From Clostridioides difficile (GTDB lineage: Bacteria; Bacillota; Clostridia; Peptostreptococcales; Peptostreptococcaceae): a stretch of DNA of 64,000 nucleotides. The notes below the pieces were generated by a model. That model was not told the origin of the DNA, ran no database searches, and saw nothing but the letters and a program-made list of their open reading frames with translations. Both the position numbers and the translations under genes were made by a program. The DNA lies in NCBI RefSeq assembly GCF_001299635.1, contig NZ_JRHN01000023.1, positions 1 to 64,000 on the forward strand, given 5' to 3'. Below are positions 54,746 through 63,493 of this stretch, piece after piece (the stretch's first letter is position 1; each line of letters starts with the position of its first letter).

Positions 54746-56080
54746 ATGGATAAAAGATACTTAAAATCCAATGTGTTTGAAGCTTTTCAAGATAGACTTT
54801 CTTATATTTTCAGTGAATTTGATTATGTCTATGTGTCTTTCAGTGGAGGAAAAGATAGTGGTTTATTATTGAATTTAGTTTTGGATTATAAGAAAAAGCA
54901 TAATATAAGTTCCAAAATTGGAGTATTTCATCAGGATTTTGAAGCTCAATACAGTATGACAACTGAGTATGTTGAAAAAACATTTGAAGAGAATCTTGAA
55001 GATATTGAGCCATATTGGGTGTGTTTGCCGATGGCCACAAGAACGGCTGTAGGAAATTATGAAATGTTTTGGTATCCATGGGATGATGAGAAAGAAGAGT
55101 TATGGGTAAGAAAAATGCCAGTCAAAGAATACATAATAAATCAAGAAAATAACCCATTTGTCTATTATAAATATAAGATGAGGCAAGAAAGTTTGGCAAA
55201 ACAATTTGGCAGATGGATGAGGGACAAGCATAAAGGTGCAAAAGTTGCTTGTTTATTAGGAACAAGAGCGTCGGAATCATTACAACGCTACTGTGCTATT
55301 GTAAATAAACAGCATGGATATAAAGGAAAGTGCTGGATAACGAATCAATTTAAAAATGTATGGACAGCATCTCCTATATATGATTGGGAAATAGAAGATG
55401 TTTGGCTAGCTAACTATAAGTTCAACTATGATTACAATAAAATTTATGATTTATTCTATAAAGCTGGTGTAGCTCCAAGAAGTATGAGAGTAGCATCTCC
55501 ATTTAATGATTCAGCGAAGGATAGTCTAAATTTATATAGGGTATTAGACCCAGATGTATGGATGAAATTAGTTGCTAGAGTACAAGGAGTCAATTTCACC
55601 TCTATTTATGGAAAAACAAAAGCTATGGGGTACCGAAGTATTTCATTGCCAGATGGACATACTTGGAAAAGCTTCACCTATTTTTTACTTGACACTTTAC
55701 CTGAAAATATAAGAAAAAATTATATTAAGAAATTTTCAACATCTATTGATTTTTGGCATAATAGAGGAGGAGGTTTACCAGGAAGTGTTATACATGAATT
55801 GATAATGAAAGGATATAAAATAGAATTAAATGGAGTTTCAAATTATACAAAAGATAAAAAAATTAGAGTTAAATTTTTAGGTGATATACCTGATGATACA
55901 GATGATATCAAGTTTACCAAAGATATTCCAAGTTGGAAGAGAATGTGCTATTGTATTTTAAAAAATGACCATATGTGTAAATTTATGGGATTTAGTCCTA
56001 CAAAAGAACAAAGAGTTAGGACAGAATATATTAAGAAAAAATATGAAAAAATTCATGAGATAGGAGTTAAGGTGCTATGA
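54746..56080 (+). CDS. ibrA: IbrA-like PP-loop (PAPS-reductase family, DUF3440) protein
   Basis: 444 residues. The ATP-pyrophosphatase PP-loop is at residues ~33-40 (SFSGGKDSG), followed by an adenylation-type domain with HQDFEAQY, LPMATRTAVG, the LLGTRASESLQRY segment, and a C-terminal DUF3440 domain. Members are related to PAPS reductase and DndC; the E. coli relative IbrA acts with IbrB as an activator of eib genes by an unclear mechanism. It overlaps ibrB by four bases (ATGA), so the two are translationally coupled. Confidence 0.9.
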   Translation: MDKRYLKSNVFEAFQDRLSYIFSEFDYVYVSFSGGKDSGLLLNLVLDYKKKHNISSKIGVFHQDFEAQYSMTTEYVEKTFEENLEDIEPYWVCLPMATRTAVGNYEMFWYPWDDEKEELWVRKMPVKEYIINQENNPFVYYKYKMRQESLAKQFGRWMRDKHKGAKVACLLGTRASESLQRYCAIVNKQHGYKGKCWITNQFKNVWTASPIYDWEIEDVWLANYKFNYDYNKIYDLFYKAGVAPRSMRVASPFNDSAKDSLNLYRVLDPDVWMKLVARVQGVNFTSIYGKTKAMGYRSISLPDGHTWKSFTYFLLDTLPENIRKNYIKKFSTSIDFWHNRGGGLPGSVIHELIMKGYKIELNGVSNYTKDKKIRVKFLGDIPDDTDDIKFTKDIPSWKRMCYCILKNDHMCKFMGFSPTKEQRVRTEYIKKKYEKIHEIGVKVL

Positions 56081-56604
56081 AACAGAAAAGTCCCGTATAT
56101 GGAATCATTGCAGTACCCATTGAAAAGATAGAATCTAACGACTATAATCCAAATACAGTAGCCCCACCAGAAATGCAGTTGTTATATAAAAGTATTAAAG
56201 AAGATGGGTATACAATGCCAATTGTTTGTTATTATAATCAGGAAAAAGACAAGTATGTTATTGTAGATGGTTTCCATCGTTATAGAGTAATGCTTGAAAA
56301 TAAGGATATCTATGATAGAGAGAATGGACTTCTTCCTGTTTCAATAATTGATAAATCTCTTGATGAGAGAATGGCAAGTACTATTCGACATAATCGTGCA
56401 AGGGGCTCACATAATGTGGATTTAATGAGTACTATTATAACTGAACTGTGTGAAATTGGAAAATCTGATGAATGGATATCAAAGCATCTAGGTATGGAGA
56501 CTGATGAAATTCTTAGATTAAAGCAAATAACTGGATTATCTTATTTGTTTAAGGATAAAGAGTTTAATAATTCATGGATTCCGTCTGATTCTGATAATAT
56601 GTAA
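56077..56604 (+). CDS. ibrB: IbrB-like ParB/sulfiredoxin-domain protein
   Basis: 175 residues. N-terminal ParB-like nuclease/NTPase domain: IESNDYNPNTVAPPEMQLL, then IVDGFHRYRVML and the RHNRARGSHNVDLMS motif typical of the sub-family. A short helical C-terminus follows (SKHLGMETDEILRLKQI), which may be a helix-turn-helix. Overlaps the end of ibrA by four bases. IbrA/IbrB pairs occur in many bacteria, often in variable regions; biochemical function unproven. Confidence 0.88.
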   Translation: MKQKSPVYGIIAVPIEKIESNDYNPNTVAPPEMQLLYKSIKEDGYTMPIVCYYNQEKDKYVIVDGFHRYRVMLENKDIYDRENGLLPVSIIDKSLDERMASTIRHNRARGSHNVDLMSTIITELCEIGKSDEWISKHLGMETDEILRLKQITGLSYLFKDKEFNNSWIPSDSDNM

Positions 56605-56660
56605 GAAAATTAAGAGTATACATTAAAAATTAAGAGTTTTAAGTTTATATATAAATACAG

Positions 56661-56713
56661 AGAAAGGGCTGTCTCGAAGTGAATTTTTTGGTTCATGAGA
56701 CACTCTTTTTTTT
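56661..56713 (+). terminator. Hairpin terminator after ibrB
   Basis: Stem GTCTC / GAGAC extended by GTGAA / TTCAT, followed by eight T. Its layout resembles the hairpin at 58673. Confidence 0.75.
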
Positions 56714-56748
56714 ATGAAATTAAATATATTTTCATCATTTTAATAATG

Positions 56749-56788
56749 AAAAAGAGGCTTATCTATATTTTGAGATAGCCTCTTTTTT
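56749..56788. terminator. Second hairpin, AAAAAGAGGC / GCCTCTTTTT
   Basis: AAAAAGAGGCTTATCT / AGATAGCCTCTTTTTT with a short T-rich loop and one mismatch; T-runs on both strands. Confidence 0.85.
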
Positions 56789-56790
56789 AT

Positions 56791-57040
56791 TTGTATAAAT
56801 GTTAATACCATATATGAATGTAGAAGTCTTAATACTATATTTGTATAAATGTTAATACCATATATGAACGTAGAAGTCTTAATACTATATTTGTGTAAAT
56901 GTTAATATCATATACGAATGTAGAAGTCTTAATATTATATTTGTATAAATGTTAATATCATATATGAATGTAGAAGTCCTAATATTATATTTGTATAAAT
57001 GCTAATACCATACATGAATATAGAAGTCTTAATACTATAT
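56791..57040. repeat. Five tandem copies of a 50-bp unit
   Basis: Units begin at 56791, 56841, 56891, 56941 and 56991, each exactly 50 bp: TTGTATAAATGTTAATACCA, then TATATGAATGTAGAAGTCTT, then AATACTATAT. Differences are one to four bases per copy. Units are contiguous with no unique spacers. Probable variable-number locus. Confidence 0.95.
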
Positions 57041-57540
57041 ATGAAGATATGAATTTTAAGACTAGATAATGAAAATGTAATTATTAAAATCATATATGAA
57101 GCATGCTTTTATAATGCAACTAAATAAATTATAAAATAAATAGACTTGTTTTATTTAAGCTAGATTTAGATTTTAGAAAATAAAAATATAAGGTTTGATA
57201 AATTTTAAAAATAATTTATTTGCTAGAAAAAATAGCATTAAAATATATATTTATAAGGATTTAAGTAATAAAAAGTAACATTTTGACGAGAAATAAATAT
57301 TATATAGTAAATAGTAATTGTGTTATAAGAAATTGTATAAATTCTATACTGATTATTTAGAATGAATATTTATACAAAATTAGTTGAGTAGACAAATTTT
57401 AAGAATAAAAGAGGAACAAAAAAGATACTCGTTTATTTCTGTTAAAGTTCTATTAAAACCACTGATTATAATATAACACAAGTATAAAATTATTAAAAAT
57501 AATACTATTTTAAAATTCGAAAAATTAAGGAGGATAATTA
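57041..57540. other. 500-bp AT-rich upstream region of cotJA
   Basis: No coding frame. A mother-cell sigma factor promoter is expected before cotJA, but I could not assign one reliably. The ribosome site AAGGAGG is at 57528-57534. Confidence 0.45.
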
Positions 57541-57762
57541 ATGGAATATTTAAAAGAGGATAAACAAGATTATTGTTATGAATTTGCTAGACCATACATT
57601 AATCGTCAAATTTATGATGACACATACAATCCAAAAACAGCATTAAGAAGAGGTACTTTATTTCCTGAGTTGGATTTAATAGAGTCAAATAACTACAATG
57701 ATTGGTTATATGAAAATCCTAAAAATAGAGTTAGAGAGAAAAAAGGGGGTAGTATGTACTAA
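57541..57762 (+). CDS. cotJA: Spore coat-associated protein CotJA
   Basis: 73 residues. EFARPYINRQIYDDTYNPKTALRRGTLFPELD is the CotJA core. First gene of the cotJA-cotJB-cotJC operon, transcribed during sporulation in the mother cell in relatives. Its last codon region overlaps the cotJB start by one base (TAATG). Strong AAGGAGG site. Confidence 0.93.
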   Translation: MEYLKEDKQDYCYEFARPYINRQIYDDTYNPKTALRRGTLFPELDLIESNNYNDWLYENPKNRVREKKGGSMY

Positions 57763-58025
57763 TGTCATTAAATAGAAGAGAACTTTTAGAGAGAATTTCA
57801 GAATATCAATTTGCTTGTATAGAATTAAATTTATATTTGGATAACAATCCAAGAGATGAGGAAGCTCTTGATTCATACAGTAGATACTGCGATAAATTTA
57901 CACAAGCTATGTGTGATTATGAGTCTAAGTATGGGGCATTAATTAATTTTGGTTATGAATCAAGTGAATATCCTTGGTCATGGGTATCAGAGCCTTGGCC
58001 ATGGGATAAGTCATTTTATAAATAA
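57762..58025 (+). CDS. cotJB: Spore coat protein CotJB
   Basis: 87 residues. NRRELLERISEYQFACIELNLYLDNNPRDEEAL, YESKYG and the PWSWVSEPWPWD C-terminus are characteristic of CotJB. It sits between cotJA and cotJC, with which it is incorporated into the spore coat. Confidence 0.95.
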   Translation: MSLNRRELLERISEYQFACIELNLYLDNNPRDEEALDSYSRYCDKFTQAMCDYESKYGALINFGYESSEYPWSWVSEPWPWDKSFYK

Positions 58026-58084
58026 AATTATACAGTATTAAGATTAGATTTACTATTAAATATATTAAGGAGGAGTAAGATAAT

Positions 58085-58657
58085 ATGTGGATTTACCAAA
58101 AAACACTGGAACATCCAGTTAACATAAGACAAGCAGACCCTAGAATGGCAAAATATATAATGACTCAGTTGGGAGGACCTAATGGTGAGCTGGCAGCTGC
58201 AACTAGATATCTTCAACAAAGATACACTATGCCAACAGGAAAATCTCGTGCACTTTTAACTGATATAGGTACAGAAGAAATGGCTCATGTTGAGATAATT
58301 TCTTCAATGTTATATCAATTAATAAGTAGCTGTACTCCAGAAGAGCTTAAAGCTGCTGGACTTGGAACTAATTATGCTACTTTTGGACATGGTCTTCAGC
58401 CAGTTGATTCTAATGGAGTAAACTTTACTACAAGTTATATTAATGTCTTTGGCGATGCTGTAACTGATTTACATGAGGATATGGCTGCTGAACAAAAAGC
58501 ATTGGCTACGTACTATCAATTAATAAATTTAACTGATGACCCAGATTTGAAGGATATCTTAAGATTTTTAGGTGAGAGAGAAGTAGTGCATTATCAAAGA
58601 TTTGGTGAAGCACTAATGGATGTTTACGAGTTTACAGAATGTAAACATCAGTTCTAA
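58085..58657 (+). CDS. cotJC: CotJC manganese-catalase-like spore coat protein
   Basis: 190 residues, non-haem manganese catalase family. The di-metal ligands fit GELAAATRYLQQRY, TEEMAHVEIIS, HEDMAAEQKAL and EREVVHYQRFGE. It is a coat-located catalase-like protein (called CotCB/CotD-like in C. difficile). Site AAGGAGGAG before ATG. A hairpin terminator follows. Shorter than full-length manganese catalases (~280 residues), as usual for CotJC. Confidence 0.95.
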   Translation: MWIYQKTLEHPVNIRQADPRMAKYIMTQLGGPNGELAAATRYLQQRYTMPTGKSRALLTDIGTEEMAHVEIISSMLYQLISSCTPEELKAAGLGTNYATFGHGLQPVDSNGVNFTTSYINVFGDAVTDLHEDMAAEQKALATYYQLINLTDDPDLKDILRFLGEREVVHYQRFGEALMDVYEFTECKHQF

Positions 58658-58672
58658 TAAAATAATAAAAGG

Positions 58673-58719
58673 AAGGTGCCTCAAAATGAGCTTTTAGTTC
58701 ATGAGGCATCTTCTTTTTG
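58673..58719 (+). terminator. Terminator after the cotJ operon
   Basis: Stem GGTGCCTCA / TGAGGCATC with an inner AATGAGC..TTCAT part, then CTTTTTG. It shares the 'GAR..TTYATGAG' architecture with the hairpin after ibrB. Confidence 0.8.
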
Positions 58720-58812
58720 TATGAAATAAAATAAATCAATCTCTTTATATATAAATTAGTCTTATAAATAATTAAATAAATATAAAAAATTTAAGAATTA
58801 AAATATGTCAAC

Positions 58813-58860
58813 TTGACATGATAATTATGATAGAATATAATACTTACTAAAAGTAAGTAT
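58813..58860 (+). promoter_or_regulatory. Promoter and HxlR-type operator
   Basis: TTGACA (58813-58818), 17-base spacer, TATAAT (58836-58841), consensus at both boxes. A perfect inverted repeat ATACTTACT / AGTAAGTAT with a 3-base spacer (58840-58860) directly follows, resembling known HxlR operators. Expected autorepression. Confidence 0.87.
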
Positions 58861-58889
58861 ATGATTTCGAGCTAATTAAGGAGGATAAT

Positions 58890-59228
58890 ATGGAAAAATA
58901 TTTACCTGCTTGTCCAGTAGAAATAACGCTACAAATGGTAGGTGACAAATGGAAGTTTTTAATATTAAGAGAATTAATAAGAGATAAAAAACGTTTTGGA
59001 GAATTAAGTGAATCAATTGATAATATAAGTCAAAAAATGTTGTCTCAAAATCTAAAAAGTATGGAAGAAGATGGTCTAGTGCATCGTGAGGTATATGAAC
59101 AATTTCCACCTAAAGTTGAATATTCTTTGACTGAATTAGGGATGACTTTACGACCTATATTAGTTTCTCTGTTTGAATGGGGCAATATGTATAAAGAGTA
59201 TAGTGAAAAGGAGAGTAAAGATGAATAG
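58890..59228 (+). CDS. HxlR-family transcriptional regulator
   Basis: 112 residues. CPVEITLQMVGDKWKFLILRELI is the HxlR signature with its N-terminal Cys, then FGELSESIDNISQKMLSQNLKSMEEDGLV and the wing VEYSLTELG. It probably senses aldehyde or disulphide-type stress in relatives. Its stop overlaps the start of the ketosynthase gene by eight bases, so the two are coupled. Confidence 0.93.
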   Translation: MEKYLPACPVEITLQMVGDKWKFLILRELIRDKKRFGELSESIDNISQKMLSQNLKSMEEDGLVHREVYEQFPPKVEYSLTELGMTLRPILVSLFEWGNMYKEYSEKESKDE

Positions 59229-60456
59229 AGTAGTAATCACTGGGATTGGAATAGTATCCCCTATAGGAAATAATATTGAAGAATTTTGGAGTAATGTAAA
59301 AGCAGGTAATCATGGTATACAGATGATAGATAGGTTTGATACTAAAGATTTTCCTGTAAAAGTAGCAGGGCAAGTAAAAGGTTTTAATCCTTTATTATCA
59401 TTCTCTAAGAAGGAACTTAGACATAATGACTTGTATTGCCAATATGCAGTAGAAGCTACAAGACAGGCTATTTCTGACTGTGGAACTGATTTTAAGGAAT
59501 TAGACCCTTATCGTATAGGAGTTATAGTTGGTAGTGGGATAGGTGGAATAAATACTTTGGAAAGTGAATATGGAAAATTTATTGAGAAGGGAAGTAGACG
59601 AGTTTCACCATTTACGATACCAATGCTAATCTCAAATATGGCTGCTGGAACGATTGCTATTAAATATGGATTTAAGGGAATCAATTATGCTTTAGTATCT
59701 GCTTGTGCGACATCTACTCATACAATAGGGGAAGCATTTGAGGCTATTAAATGTGGAAGATTAGATGTCTGTGTAGCTGGTGGTTCTGAAGCAGCTATAA
59801 CTGAATTTACATTAGCTGGATTCAATAATATGAAAGCATTGAGTGATAGTGACGACCCTGACAGAGCATCAATTCCTTTTGATAAAGATAGAAATGGATT
59901 TGTCATGGGTGAGGGAGGAGCTATTTTAATATTAGAGAGTTTAGAAAATGCAAAGAAAAGAAATGCAAAGATTTATGCAGAGGTAATCGGGTATGGTGCT
60001 ACAGAAGATGCATACCATATTACTAGTCCAGACCCTACAGGAGAAGCAGCTTGTCAGGCTATCTTGATTGCATGTAATGAGGGTGGAATTAATCCAAGTG
60101 AGATTGATTATATTAATGCTCATGGTACTTCTACTCCAATTAATGATAAATACGAAACGAATGCGATAAAACTGGCATTAAAAGATTCAGCTAACGATGT
60201 GCTTATAAGTTCTACAAAGTCAATGACAGGGCATTTGTTGGGAGCAGCAGGGGCATTGGAAGCAATAGTTTGTGTAAAAGCTATAGATGATAATTTTGTT
60301 CCTATGACTGTAGGTTATAAGAATTTTGACCCAGATTGTGATTTGAATTATGTTGTTAATGGTGGAATTGAGAAAGAAGTGAAATACACTATTTCTAATT
60401 CATTAGGATTTGGTGGGCATAATGCTACTATTTGTATAAAGAAGTTTGAGGAATAG
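59221..60456 (+). CDS. fabF: FabF-type 3-oxoacyl-ACP synthase II, stand-alone
   Basis: 411 residues. GIGIVSPIGNN at the start, catalytic Cys in SACATSTHT, His in NAHGTSTP and in STKSMTGHLLGAAGA, and GFGGHNA at the C-terminus form the full KAS II set. Condenses malonyl-ACP with acyl-ACP. No other fatty-acid gene is near, and the gene is under a dedicated HxlR regulator, so a specialised role (an inducible branch or an unusual acyl chain) is likely rather than bulk synthesis. ATG 59221 follows AAGGAG. Confidence 0.9.
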   Translation: MNRVVITGIGIVSPIGNNIEEFWSNVKAGNHGIQMIDRFDTKDFPVKVAGQVKGFNPLLSFSKKELRHNDLYCQYAVEATRQAISDCGTDFKELDPYRIGVIVGSGIGGINTLESEYGKFIEKGSRRVSPFTIPMLISNMAAGTIAIKYGFKGINYALVSACATSTHTIGEAFEAIKCGRLDVCVAGGSEAAITEFTLAGFNNMKALSDSDDPDRASIPFDKDRNGFVMGEGGAILILESLENAKKRNAKIYAEVIGYGATEDAYHITSPDPTGEAACQAILIACNEGGINPSEIDYINAHGTSTPINDKYETNAIKLALKDSANDVLISSTKSMTGHLLGAAGALEAIVCVKAIDDNFVPMTVGYKNFDPDCDLNYVVNGGIEKEVKYTISNSLGFGGHNATICIKKFEE

Positions 60457-60698
60457 TAGTAAGAATAAGCAAAATTAAAATAAGACTTTCCTTTATTTTT
60501 CCAAAAATGTATTGTATTATTGATTCAGTAGTAAATGCAATGAAATCATATATCAATAATCATTTAGTATTTGCATTATAGTATCATTTAGTTATATTTA
60601 TTAAATATAAAGAGTAAATAATAAAGATTATATATTTAGTGAATTAAGAGCTATATTTGTTGATATTGTACAGAATTATTGGGAGAAGGAGGAAAAGC

Positions 60699-62273
60699 AT
60701 GAAAAAAGATACATCTCATGTTATCAAACGGGCAGAGAACTTTCAGGTAATTTTGATTGGAGAAGGACTGATAGTTGGTGCTGTGGCTGGTTTGATTGTA
60801 CTTTTATATAGGATACTTTTGGGGCGAGCTGGTATCTGGCTTAGCCAAATTTTGACGTTTGTAGAAGGTTCTACAATAAAAATAATAGCTTGGTTTGCAG
60901 TGCTTGCACTACTTGCTTGGATTGTATCAAAGCTTGTAGACTTAGAGCCAATGATTTCTGGAAGTGGTATTCCTCAGCTTGAGGGAGAAATGACAGGAAA
61001 AATCAAGCAGGTATGGTGGCGTGTGTTGCCAACTAAATTTATTGGAGGATTTTTGGCACTTATGGGAGGTCTTGCATTGGGAAGAGAAGGACCTTCTATT
61101 CAGCTTGGTGCTATGGCAGGGAAAGGTATCTCTAGAGCGCTTGATAGAGGTAAGACAGAGGAAAAATTTCTGTTAACCTGTGGGGCAAGTGCTGGATTGT
61201 CAGCAGCATTTCATGCGCCATTAGCAGGTGTTATGTTTTCGCTTGAAGAAGTTCATAAGAACTTTTCAGTGTCTGTTTTAATTTCTGTGATGACAGCATC
61301 TTTGACAGCAGATTATATCTCAGCTAATTTTCTAGGGATTGAGTCTGTGTTCCAGTTTGACATTGGTCATGTATTGCCACAGAATTATTATGGATTGATA
61401 GTGATTCTAGGTGTGATTCTTGGAGTTATGGGAGCATTTTATAACTGGTTTACTTTATATGTGCAGTCTTTATATAAAAAGATTCCTAAAATCGGTACAT
61501 TTGGTAAACTGCTGATTCCATTCAGTATGGCTGGTATTCTTGGACTTATGATGCCTCAAGTGCTAGGAAGTGGGCACAATTTGGTGGAGTCACTTACAAG
61601 TCATGAATATCTTTTTGGGATGGTTGTTTTGATTTTTGTCGTACGCTTTATATTTTCAGCTGTTAGTTTTGGGTCAGGTGCACCAGGTGGCATCTTTTTT
61701 CCGTTGCTTGTTTTAGGAGCATTTATAGGTGGAATATTTGGAATGATAGGTGTTAAGGTTTTTGGAATGAACCCAGATTATATAAATAATTTTGTGCTTT
61801 TGGCTATGGCAGGATATTTTACAGCTATTGTACGTGCACCTTTGACTGGTATTATATTAATTTTTGAAATGACGGGTTCTGTTAGTCAAATGCTTTCACT
61901 ATCTGTAATTTCGATTGTGGCATATATTGTGGCTACTCTTATGAAATCAAAACCTATTTATGAAAGTCTTTTGGAGCGATTACTTGAGAAAAATGGAGAA
62001 CCTGCTCCTAAAGAGAGGGGAGAAAAGATACTAGACCAGTTTTCTGTTATGTTTGGTTCCCCTGTTGCAAACAAAAAAATTCAGGATATACAATGGCCAG
62101 AGAATTGTCTTCTGGTAGCTATTCAAAGAGGTGGTGAAGAGATTATTCCTAGAGGGAAAACTATTCTTAAGCCAAGTGATATAATTGTGACTATGACAGA
62201 TGAGAGAGACAGTGGTGTTGTGTATGATAGGATGGAGAATTTGTGTAAAGAGAATACTTCCCATATTTTATAG
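60699..62273 (+). CDS. ClC-family H+/Cl- antiporter with C-terminal TrkA-C domain
   Basis: 524 residues from ATG 60699 (site AGGAGG; a TTG 42 bases upstream is unlikely). About ten to twelve membrane segments. The selectivity and gating motifs GSGIPQLEG, GREGPSIQLG (gating Glu) and GAPGGIFFP are intact. FSLEEVHKNF carries the second Glu used for protons, which favours antiport. The C-terminal ~85 residues (IQDIQWPENCLLVAI ... PSDIIVTMTD) form a TrkA-C/RCK_C ligand-binding domain. Confidence 0.93.
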   Translation: MKKDTSHVIKRAENFQVILIGEGLIVGAVAGLIVLLYRILLGRAGIWLSQILTFVEGSTIKIIAWFAVLALLAWIVSKLVDLEPMISGSGIPQLEGEMTGKIKQVWWRVLPTKFIGGFLALMGGLALGREGPSIQLGAMAGKGISRALDRGKTEEKFLLTCGASAGLSAAFHAPLAGVMFSLEEVHKNFSVSVLISVMTASLTADYISANFLGIESVFQFDIGHVLPQNYYGLIVILGVILGVMGAFYNWFTLYVQSLYKKIPKIGTFGKLLIPFSMAGILGLMMPQVLGSGHNLVESLTSHEYLFGMVVLIFVVRFIFSAVSFGSGAPGGIFFPLLVLGAFIGGIFGMIGVKVFGMNPDYINNFVLLAMAGYFTAIVRAPLTGIILIFEMTGSVSQMLSLSVISIVAYIVATLMKSKPIYESLLERLLEKNGEPAPKERGEKILDQFSVMFGSPVANKKIQDIQWPENCLLVAIQRGGEEIIPRGKTILKPSDIIVTMTDERDSGVVYDRMENLCKENTSHIL

Positions 62274-62467
62274 ATAAGTGATAATATTAAATTGAGTAAA
62301 GAGTTAGTTATTGAGTGGTATGAGAAAATGAAAGTGTAGGATTTTAGATGTAAAGAGTTTGAAAAATAAATTGATTGTATGTAAAATGATAGATTACATT
62401 TTATTGAAATAGTAAATTAAAGTTTATTGAACTGAAAAAATAAATTTAGAAAAAGGAAGATTTAAGT

Positions 62468-63217
62468 ATGTGTGATGAATTTGTAAACTTGACAGTAGAA
62501 AATCTTGCCAATGAACATTTATGTTGTATTATCCGTACAAGAAAGCTACATCAAGGTATTGAAGCCAAAAAGAAATGGATTTCTGAAAGATTAAGAGAAG
62601 GGCATACCTTTAGAAAATTGAATGTCAAAGGTACTGTATTTATTGAGTATGCACCCCTTGAGACTGCATGGGTTCCAATTACTGGTGATAACTATTATTA
62701 TATATATTGCTTATGGGTATTGGGTGATTATAAAGGAAAAGGGTATGCGAAATCGTTAATGGAGTATTGTGTGGAAGATGCTAAAAAGAATGGAAAGTCT
62801 GGCGTTTGTATGCTTGGGGCAAAAAAACAAAAAGCATGGCTTTCAGACCAATCATTTGCGAAAAAATTTGGATTAGAGGTCGTCGATACTACTGATAATG
62901 GATATGAGCTACTTGCACTTTCTTTTGACGGAACAACACCAGTGTTCAAGCAAAATGCAAAATCGTGTGAAATCGAGAGTGAGGAACTAACTATTTATTA
63001 TGATATGCAATGTCCATTTATCTATCAAAATATTGAACGATTAAGAGATTATTGCACAACACATGATGTTCCAGCTTCATTTATTCAAATAGACACATTA
63101 CAAAAAGCAAAGGAATTACCTTGTGTTTTTAATAACTTCGCATTATTTTACAAGGGGAAGTTTGAAACAGTAAATTTAATAGATGTTGCGTATTTGAAAA
63201 AAATGCTAAATAAATGA
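62468..63217 (+). CDS. yoaP: YoaP-type GNAT acetyltransferase
   Basis: 249 residues. Residues ~1-150 form a GNAT fold (YCLWVLGDYKGKGYAKSLME, with the acetyl-CoA loop GKGYAKSL). The C-terminal ~95 residues (DMQCPFIYQNIERLRDYC, a thioredoxin-like/YoaP segment with a Cys) match Bacillus YoaP. The substrate is unknown. Site AAAAGGAAG before ATG. Single gene with a hairpin after it. Confidence 0.85.
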   Translation: MCDEFVNLTVENLANEHLCCIIRTRKLHQGIEAKKKWISERLREGHTFRKLNVKGTVFIEYAPLETAWVPITGDNYYYIYCLWVLGDYKGKGYAKSLMEYCVEDAKKNGKSGVCMLGAKKQKAWLSDQSFAKKFGLEVVDTTDNGYELLALSFDGTTPVFKQNAKSCEIESEELTIYYDMQCPFIYQNIERLRDYCTTHDVPASFIQIDTLQKAKELPCVFNNFALFYKGKFETVNLIDVAYLKKMLNK

Positions 63218-63245
63218 TAGAGAATAATATTCTATATCAATGTAG

Positions 63246-63280
63246 TGGCGGAAGTCTTTTGATTTTCCGCCATATTTGTG
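63246..63280 (+). terminator. Probable terminator after the yoaP-like gene
   Basis: Perfect stem TGGCGGAA / TTCCGCCA with an 11-base loop; the T-run after it is weak (TATTTG). Confidence 0.6.
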
Positions 63281-63493
63281 TGCAGACAAATGGATGGTTC
63301 TAATGATGACTTAAAATAACATAATTAAGAGGGTTATTTTAGAAATCTTATAATTTTAATTTAGAGTATGTATTCGTTTTTTATATCTTATAAATAAGAC
63401 ATGATTTTTTAGAAATTCAAGTATTGTACAGATAAGATTGACTTATATTGACGTATTTAGTTATTCTAGATTTAAAAGAAGAGAGGTGGCTAT

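Noticed and set aside
56791-57040. CRISPR array
   Set aside because: Units are contiguous 50-bp near-copies with no unique spacers, and no cas gene is in the window.
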